Origin: Desulfosporosinus sp. OT
Lineage (GTDB): Bacteria; Bacillota; Desulfitobacteriia; Desulfitobacteriales; Desulfitobacteriaceae
DNA length: 64,000 nucleotides
Direction: 5' to 3'
Assembly (NCBI RefSeq): GCF_000224515.1
Contig: NZ_AGAF01000120.1
Location: forward strand, 1 to 64,000
In this document: positions 58,984 to 64,000 of the stretch, in pieces
How the letters are laid out: each line of letters opens with the position of its first letter
Numbering within the stretch: position 1 is the stretch's first letter
The notes under the pieces: model-generated
Database searches by the model: none
Told to the model about the DNA's origin: nothing
What the model saw: the letters and a program-made list of their open reading frames with translations, nothing else
Position numbers and translations under genes: made by a program

Positions 58984-60348
58984 TTACCTCGTGAAAATGG
59001 TAGCATCACCGGCACGTGCTGTAAGCTTACCTTGAGCTAGTATCCCCATCGCTTCCGCCCAGGCTTCAAACTCAGGTAGCGGTCGAAGGTTAAACAGTTC
59101 TCTTAAGGTAGCAATGTCATGGAAGCTCGTCGTCTGATAGTTCAGCATGACATCATCGCCCATGGGAATCCCCATGAAATACGTGCAGCCTGCCGCTGCT
59201 AAGAGAGTCGCTAGATTCTCAATATCGTTTTGATCAGCCTTCATGTGGTTGGTGTAACAAGCATCGACCCCCATAGGCAACCCGGAAAGTTTCCCCATAA
59301 AATGGTCTTCGAGCCCTGCCCGCGTCACTTGACGTGTGTCATAGAGATATTCCGGTCCAATAAAACCAACAACAGTATTTACTAAAAAAGGATTATAGTG
59401 ACGGGCTAAACCGTAACAACGCGCTTCCAGGGTCACTTGATCTGCACCATGGTGGGCCTCAGACGAAAGTTCCGAGCCTTGCCCAGTTTCAAAATACATG
59501 ATATTAGGGCCTGTTGCCCGACCCTCTTTTAACCCGAGAGCATAAGCCTCGTCAAGAATGTCTTTACTAACTCCAAACGCCTCATTACCTGTTTGTGATC
59601 CAGCAATCGATTGGAATAACAGGTGAACGGGAGCCCCTTTTCTCAGGGCCTTAATTTGGGTGGAAATATGCGCTAGAACACAAATTTGGGTGGGTATCTT
59701 CCACTCCTCAACAAACTGATAAAGAGTCTCCAAGCTACGTATGGTTGCGGGCATCGAATCATCGACAGGATTGAGTCCAATCACTGCGTCTCCAACTCCA
59801 TAGGACAACCCCTCGCGCAAACTAGCCAAAATCCCCTCAACTCCATCGGTCGGATGATTGGGTTGAAGACGGGAAGCTAGGCAGCCTGTTTTACCAATGG
59901 TTGTGTTACAGTGGGCAAGATTTTGTATTTTAGCAGCTCCTAAAATCAAGTCAAGATTGCTCATGAGCTTGGCAACAGCAGCGACCATTTCTGAAGTGAG
60001 CCCACGACTAATCCGCTGAAGGTTTGAGCCTGTGGTATCTGTTTTGAGAACATACTCTCGGAACTCTGCAACAGACCAGTTTTTGATCGAGTGATAGATC
60101 GGTTCATTGACATCGGCATCAATAATGCGCGATACTTCGTCATTCTCAAGCGGTACGACTGGGTTCAGACGTAAATCTTCCAAAGTCAGTTCCGACAAGA
60201 CTCGTTTTGCTGCGATCCGCTCTGCGGCGTCTTCGGCCGCAATTCCGGCGAGAATATCTCCGGACTTGATCTCATTTGCTTTCGACAGAACCTCTTTTAC
60301 ATTTTTAAAGACAAAGGTTTGACCAAAAAGGCGTGTCTTTAGATTCAC
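58984..60348 (-). CDS. eutB: Ethanolamine ammonia-lyase large subunit
   Basis: About 454 residues, normal for EutB. Motifs: NLKTRLFGQTFVFKNVKEVL, DVNEPIYHSIKNWSVAEFRE, QPNHPTDGVEGILASLREGL and YTNHMKADQNDIENLATLLA. It holds the TIM-barrel active site for substrate and cofactor. The GTG at 60346-60348 with AAGGGA upstream is chosen: it gives the family N-terminus and avoids overlap with eutA, unlike the longer frame to 60405. Confidence 0.95.
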   Translation of the reverse strand: MNLKTRLFGQTFVFKNVKEVLSKANEIKSGDILAGIAAEDAAERIAAKRVLSELTLEDLRLNPVVPLENDEVSRIIDADVNEPIYHSIKNWSVAEFREYVLKTDTTGSNLQRISRGLTSEMVAAVAKLMSNLDLILGAAKIQNLAHCNTTIGKTGCLASRLQPNHPTDGVEGILASLREGLSYGVGDAVIGLNPVDDSMPATIRSLETLYQFVEEWKIPTQICVLAHISTQIKALRKGAPVHLLFQSIAGSQTGNEAFGVSKDILDEAYALGLKEGRATGPNIMYFETGQGSELSSEAHHGADQVTLEARCYGLARHYNPFLVNTVVGFIGPEYLYDTRQVTRAGLEDHFMGKLSGLPMGVDACYTNHMKADQNDIENLATLLAAAGCTYFMGIPMGDDVMLNYQTTSFHDIATLRELFNLRPLPEFEAWAEAMGILAQGKLTARAGDATIFTR

Positions 60349-60376
60349 GATTTCACATCCCTTCTGTGGACAATTC

Positions 60377-61786
60377 TTAACGGGCGAATACCAAGGTTTT
60401 GACAATCACAGGCACAGCATCTTCATGCGGTAACGGTTTAGCAATGTCCAGAAAATCACCCAAAGCGAGCTCTATTCCATCCAAACAAATCAGTGGAACC
60501 GAAGGAAGAAGTCTCTGCAGTGTTTGTCCCAAGACTTTGGCAATATCTTGTTGCACGATGATCACTTTAGGCTCTCCTTTTATTATGGGAAGCTCACTAG
60601 CCAAAGCTTCGGCGAGAGTACAAATTGTTTTAAAATCAGTATTGGGCAACGCCGGGACAACTAAAGCAACCGTTCGGTATAGAGAATCATTATAATTCTC
60701 CGCCGGCTTAAGCCAAGAGAACATTCCCAAGGCCCCCACTTCCGGGTATACTGCCGGAACATTCCGCAAAGGGAGTGAATCCTTACTTATCGTTATGGTT
60801 GAACCCGATACATTCACCGTATGCGCTCCAGCACCAAGCACCGTTGCATGGATCGTCTCCGACCCCTCATGGACAGAAAACGATGAATGAATACGACTTT
60901 CCCTGAACGCTTCTGCCAAAAGAGGCCCGACATCCCCATGGATCCACCATTCCTTGATCCCTGGTAGATAAATATACTTGGCCACTCCTCCTGAAAAAAC
61001 CACCCCGTTGAGCAAGATATCCGGTAGCGTATTGGTCATCACAAGGGGCCTGTCCTGGGCGAGTAGAGGTTCCTGAAAGATGACCCGTTCGACACATTCC
61101 ACCATAGCCTTGAGGCACTTTCGGATCACGAGCACTTCGTCTTCGCTTGGCTCTAAGGAGCCGCTCGGATAACAGTGATTCATGACCGTCTGGCCCGGAG
61201 CGGAGATATAATTTAAGTGGTGTGTTAACGGATCAACTTCAAATAGTCGACCGCCAACATTGATACACGCCGTACCGATGCACTTGCCGCGATCAAAATA
61301 GGCAATATTCGTGGTTCCTCCGCCGATATCGATGTTGGCAATACATGCATGTAAGCGCTTGGAGAGCGCCTCGGCTCCCGATCCTTTACCGGCAATCACA
61401 CTTTCGAGATCTGGTCCGGCCGTCGCCACAACAAAATCTCCGGCATAATCTGCCAAGGAATGGATGATTTCCGAGGCGTTCTCCTTTTTCGCAGTCTCCC
61501 CGGTAATAATTATGGCGCCGGTATCGATCTGCTCAGGCTTCACTCCCGCCTTCTCGTATTCTTTGGCAATGATCGCACGTAACGCCGCACCGTCAACGTG
61601 TTGTCGATCTTCAAACGGAGTAATATACACGTTTCCCATATACGTAATGCTTTTGTGGCTAATCTCTACTTTGGGTACTTGACTGCCAGGCATTACGTTG
61701 ACCAAGGTAAGCTGCGAAATGACCAATTGCGTAGTCGTTGTTCCTACATCAATCCCCACACTGACTAATGCCATCTCTTTTGCCAT
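60377..61786 (-). CDS. eutA: Ethanolamine ammonia-lyase reactivating factor
   Basis: 469 residues of the EutA ASKHA ATPase family: VSVGIDVGTTTTQLVISQLT (phosphate 1), ANIDIGGGTTNIAYFDRGKC (phosphate 2) and VFSGGVAKYIYLPG. It removes damaged cobalamin from EutBC using ATP. ATG behind AAGGTAGC, nine bases after the permease stop. Complete. Confidence 0.94.
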   Translation of the reverse strand: MAKEMALVSVGIDVGTTTTQLVISQLTLVNVMPGSQVPKVEISHKSITYMGNVYITPFEDRQHVDGAALRAIIAKEYEKAGVKPEQIDTGAIIITGETAKKENASEIIHSLADYAGDFVVATAGPDLESVIAGKGSGAEALSKRLHACIANIDIGGGTTNIAYFDRGKCIGTACINVGGRLFEVDPLTHHLNYISAPGQTVMNHCYPSGSLEPSEDEVLVIRKCLKAMVECVERVIFQEPLLAQDRPLVMTNTLPDILLNGVVFSGGVAKYIYLPGIKEWWIHGDVGPLLAEAFRESRIHSSFSVHEGSETIHATVLGAGAHTVNVSGSTITISKDSLPLRNVPAVYPEVGALGMFSWLKPAENYNDSLYRTVALVVPALPNTDFKTICTLAEALASELPIIKGEPKVIIVQQDIAKVLGQTLQRLLPSVPLICLDGIELALGDFLDIAKPLPHEDAVPVIVKTLVFAR

Positions 61787-61795
61787 GATGCTACC

Positions 61796-63157
61796 TTAGG
61801 TATCCAGTTCATCTAAAACGCCGAACTCTTCTTCAAATGGCCGAACATGCTTGTTTCCCCAAATAAAGTAGTACGCGATAGCGATGACATAAACAAGAGC
61901 CGCCCATTTCAAAGCTGGTACACTTGAAATAATGACACTTATAGTCAGAAAAATGCCTATCAGAAAGCTAATGACCGGGATTACTGGATACCATACTTTA
62001 AAGGGTCTTTTGAGATTGGGTTCTCTGGAGCGTAAGACAAACAGACTGATTAGGCTAAGCATATAAAGTGCAACCGAGCCGATAACTGCAATGGTAATCA
62101 CGATTGCTGTCTGACCCGTGAGAACAACACCCAGTCCAACAAGTCCAGGAACTAACAAGGCCCAGACTGGAGTATGACGTTTAGGGTCGACATACGCGAG
62201 GAATTTAGGCAAATAACCAGTTCTAGCCATCGCATAGGTCTGCCGGGAATACCCTACTATAATTCCATGCAGGGAAGCTATTAAACCGAACAAACCTATG
62301 ATATTAACCAACATGACAATCGTGCTATTTTCACCGAAAACTTGGGCTAAAGCAATGGGCAATGGAAAATCTACCGCTGAGACTAAGTTGTAATCGGCAA
62401 TACCTGCCGTCAGGAAGAGGGTTAGGAAGCCCATGATCATCAAAGTTCCCATACCGCTCAGAAAACCTTTAGGGATATCCTTCTGCGGATTCACCATTTC
62501 CTCCGCAGCCATGGCTCCGCCTTCAATGGCGAGATAGAACCAGATGGCAAAAGGTACGGCTGCCATAACCCCTTTCATACCGAAAGGAAGAAGCGGTGCT
62601 GTCATAACACGAGCCATAGAAAAGTGAGGGGCTGCAGCAACCCAGTAAATAGCTAAACCAGCTAAGGCAATGACTGTGAACACTAGTTCTACCATTGCTG
62701 AAGTTTTCATTCCCAAGTAATTAATAAAGATAAAAAATAAGAAAGCGGCAACCGCTGCAGTTACTGTCGGGACGGACGGGATGAGAAAGTTAATATACCC
62801 ACCGACAGCCAACGCAATGGCGGGAGGAGCAAACACAAATTCAATTAAACAGCTGATACCATTCATATACCCCCAAAAAGGTCCCATTGCTCTGCGTGCA
62901 TAGGCAGAAGGCCCACCGGCATGGGGTATGGACGTTGCTAACTCTGAGTAGGATAAAATAAACGTGACATAAAAGATCGTAACTGGTATCAATGCCATGG
63001 CTAACCCCATAGGTCCACCTGCTCCGAACCCATAGCTCCAGCCAAAATAGTTACCCGAGATTACTAAGCCGACTGCGAGAGCCCATAAGTGAATTGGTTT
63101 TAATACTCTGGATAAATGTGGATCTTCACCGGTTCCGTGTTTAGTTTCAGTAGTCAC
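61796..63157 (-). CDS. eat: Ethanolamine permease (APC superfamily)
   Basis: 453 residues, about 12 TM segments. Motifs of the ethanolamine permease family: VISGNYFGWSYGFGAGGPMG, SELATSIPHAGGPSAYARRA and FAIWFYLAIEGGAMAAEEMV. It imports ethanolamine; the unrelated EutH transporter is not seen in the window. The GTG at 63155-63157 follows GGGGAGG. A very strong terminator hairpin in its leader (63228-63287) suggests control by the EutV antiterminator encoded just upstream. Confidence 0.92.
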   Translation of the reverse strand: MTTETKHGTGEDPHLSRVLKPIHLWALAVGLVISGNYFGWSYGFGAGGPMGLAMALIPVTIFYVTFILSYSELATSIPHAGGPSAYARRAMGPFWGYMNGISCLIEFVFAPPAIALAVGGYINFLIPSVPTVTAAVAAFLFFIFINYLGMKTSAMVELVFTVIALAGLAIYWVAAAPHFSMARVMTAPLLPFGMKGVMAAVPFAIWFYLAIEGGAMAAEEMVNPQKDIPKGFLSGMGTLMIMGFLTLFLTAGIADYNLVSAVDFPLPIALAQVFGENSTIVMLVNIIGLFGLIASLHGIIVGYSRQTYAMARTGYLPKFLAYVDPKRHTPVWALLVPGLVGLGVVLTGQTAIVITIAVIGSVALYMLSLISLFVLRSREPNLKRPFKVWYPVIPVISFLIGIFLTISVIISSVPALKWAALVYVIAIAYYFIWGNKHVRPFEEEFGVLDELDT

Positions 63158-63227
63158 ACAAAAGCCTCCCCTTTATTTTTTTAGTGCATTCCTATCAGAG
63201 CTATAAACTACTGCCTCCTTTCCCCCC

Positions 63228-63287
63228 AAAAAAAGAAGGCCCTTTATCACATCCCGAAAATTTCGGGATGCAATAAAGGGCCTTCTT
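63228..63287 (-). terminator. Leader terminator upstream of eat
   Basis: On the minus strand AAGAAGGCCCTTTATTGCAT, CCCGAAA, then its complement ATAAAGGGCCTTCTTTTTTT: about 23 bp of stem with a small internal mismatch and a T7 tail. It sits 70 bp before the eat start and after eutV, where an ANTAR-protein-controlled terminator would be expected. Confidence 0.85.
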
Positions 63288-63307
63288 GCCCACTATTCCT
63301 TTGTGAA

Positions 63308-63350
63308 AACGGATGTCTCTTACTGGCAGAGACAAATCTGAATCTCTGTA
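63308..63350 (-). promoter_or_regulatory. Possible ANTAR target / alternative hairpins in the eat leader
   Basis: On the minus strand CAGAGA-TTCAGATTTG-TCTCTG and TGTCTCT-GCCAGTA-AGAGACA share the central TCTCT, so the two hairpins exclude each other. They lie 20-60 nt before the leader terminator. The A1/G4 hexaloop of the ANTAR consensus is not clearly met, so this is a candidate only. Confidence 0.35.
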
Positions 63351-63429
63351 ATATTACTATTCGACATTCTCTTCATTATTCCTTTAAATTCAGATAATTA
63401 TTTTCAATAAAATATATTGCTATAAACTA

Positions 63430-64000
63430 TCAAAATGTTGCCCCATTCACTAGTCTGTTTGCCAGTTTTACGACCGTTATGCGAAGATCCATGGCCTGAT
63501 GAATAAGCAATTGATGTGCTTCATAATCACTCACTCCCTCACGTTTGGCGAGAATAGCACGGGCTCGGGCAATCATTTTTTGACTTTGTAATTCATGCTG
63601 AGTGTTTTTCAATTTTGCCCGAACCTCTTGCATTTCTCTCCAACGCGCATAAGCAATTTGGATAGCTGGTAATAGATCCCGTTCTGTAATCGGTTTGACA
63701 AGATACCCGTACACACTGACTTTCTCTGCCCGGTTAATAAACTTCGGCTGGCTATAGGCCGTTAGCAATAAAACTGGTATGTTCATGGAATGTAAGATCT
63801 TTGCCGCTTCCAAACCATCTAAACCCGGCATCATCACGTCAATAATGGCTAAATCTGGAGCGAGAGATTTAGCTAGGTCAACGGCCTTCTCGCCATTGTT
63901 TGCTTCGCCGCAGACAATATGTCCAGCCCCTTGTAACATTTCTTTAATGTCCAGACGAATTAAGGCCTCATCGTCAGCAATCAAGATGGATAGTGAACTC
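63430..64000 (-). CDS. eutV: Two-component antiterminator EutV (partial, 5' end outside)
   Basis: The frame is open to the window edge (SLSILIADDEALIRLDIKEM). The receiver domain has the acidic pair ADDE, the phosphoacceptor Asp in LAIIDVMMPGLDG, a Thr in LLLTAYS and the Lys in YLVKPIT. After a coiled-coil linker, the ANTAR domain reads KMIARARAILAKREGVSDYE with AHQLLIHQAMD. EutV binds tandem RNA hairpins and stops terminator formation when its kinase EutW senses ethanolamine. A eutW gene would be expected just beyond the window. The frame's first ATG at 63984 is not the true start. Confidence 0.93.
   Translation of the reverse strand, partial: SSLSILIADDEALIRLDIKEMLQGAGHIVCGEANNGEKAVDLAKSLAPDLAIIDVMMPGLDGLEAAKILHSMNIPVLLLTAYSQPKFINRAEKVSVYGYLVKPITERDLLPAIQIAYARWREMQEVRAKLKNTQHELQSQKMIARARAILAKREGVSDYEAHQLLIHQAMDLRITVVKLANRLVNGATF

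Noticed and set aside
1..64000. tRNA or rRNA genes
   Set aside because: No cloverleaf with conserved GGTTCRANNCC arm or rRNA core sequence was noticed by eye; a covariance-model search would be needed to exclude them fully.

Overview
The window looks like a chromosome segment of an anaerobic, spore-forming Firmicute of the Peptococcaceae / Desulfitobacteriaceae type (Desulfosporosinus- or Desulfitobacterium-like). This is inferred from moderate GC, strong AGGAGG ribosome sites, a Spo0E-like gene, corrinoid methyltransferase genes, an ethanolamine microcompartment and cytochrome bd. No rRNA, tRNA, CRISPR array or complete transposase was seen.

Region 1 (1-14.8 kb) is an accessory array. Small genes, mostly on the minus strand, are separated by imperfect palindromes with integron attC architecture: an RYYYAAC-like box, inner L boxes and a GTTRRRY-like box. 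The best copies are at 13755-13831, 13063-13146, 12615-12692 and 11182-11262. Products are typical cassette cargo: methyltransferase, GNAT acetyltransferases, a DJ-1/PfpI protein, an AAA ATPase, a lipoprotein and many small membrane proteins. No integrase gene is in the window, so this is best described as a CALIN-like cluster, which would be unusual in this phylum. It also holds gene relics: signal peptidase I, RecD2, a group II intron reverse transcriptase and a metallophosphoesterase. Two cassette genes are frameshifted.

Region 2 (14.8-19.5 kb) has three tandem M42 aminopeptidase genes. Upstream of them are two tandem, homologous, promoter- and terminator-bounded non-coding RNAs of about 610 and 660 nt. 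Region 3 (19.6-29.3 kb) carries a LarA lactate racemase with a GlcD/GlcF-type lactate dehydrogenase, an SGNH lipase, a Spo0E-like gene and a TPP-riboswitch-controlled thiamin operon (thiD-cytX-thiM-thiE). Region 4 (29.3-41.1 kb) has a PAS-GGDEF-HD-GYP sensor, RmuC, a LUD-domain protein, a LysM protein and cydA-cydB / cydD-cydC.

Region 5 (41.4-48.8 kb) is a corrinoid methyltransferase operon: a corrinoid protein, three UroD-fold methyltransferases, an ASKHA-type reductive activator, a CobW GTPase and a 10-TM metal/metalloid-type permease. Region 6 (49.7-64 kb) is an ethanolamine-utilization microcompartment operon read on the minus strand: eutV, an antiterminator-type leader, eat, eutA, eutB, eutC, a BMC-H gene, eutL, eutE, a second BMC-H gene, a eutT-pduL fusion, a flavoprotein-like gene, eutN, a pduS-type gene, a pduT-type gene and eutQ. 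Ethanolamine enters through Eat. EutBC with EutA cleave it to acetaldehyde, EutE makes acetyl-CoA and the PduL domain makes acetyl phosphate. The PduS-type reductase and the EutT domain would supply adenosylcobalamin inside the shell.
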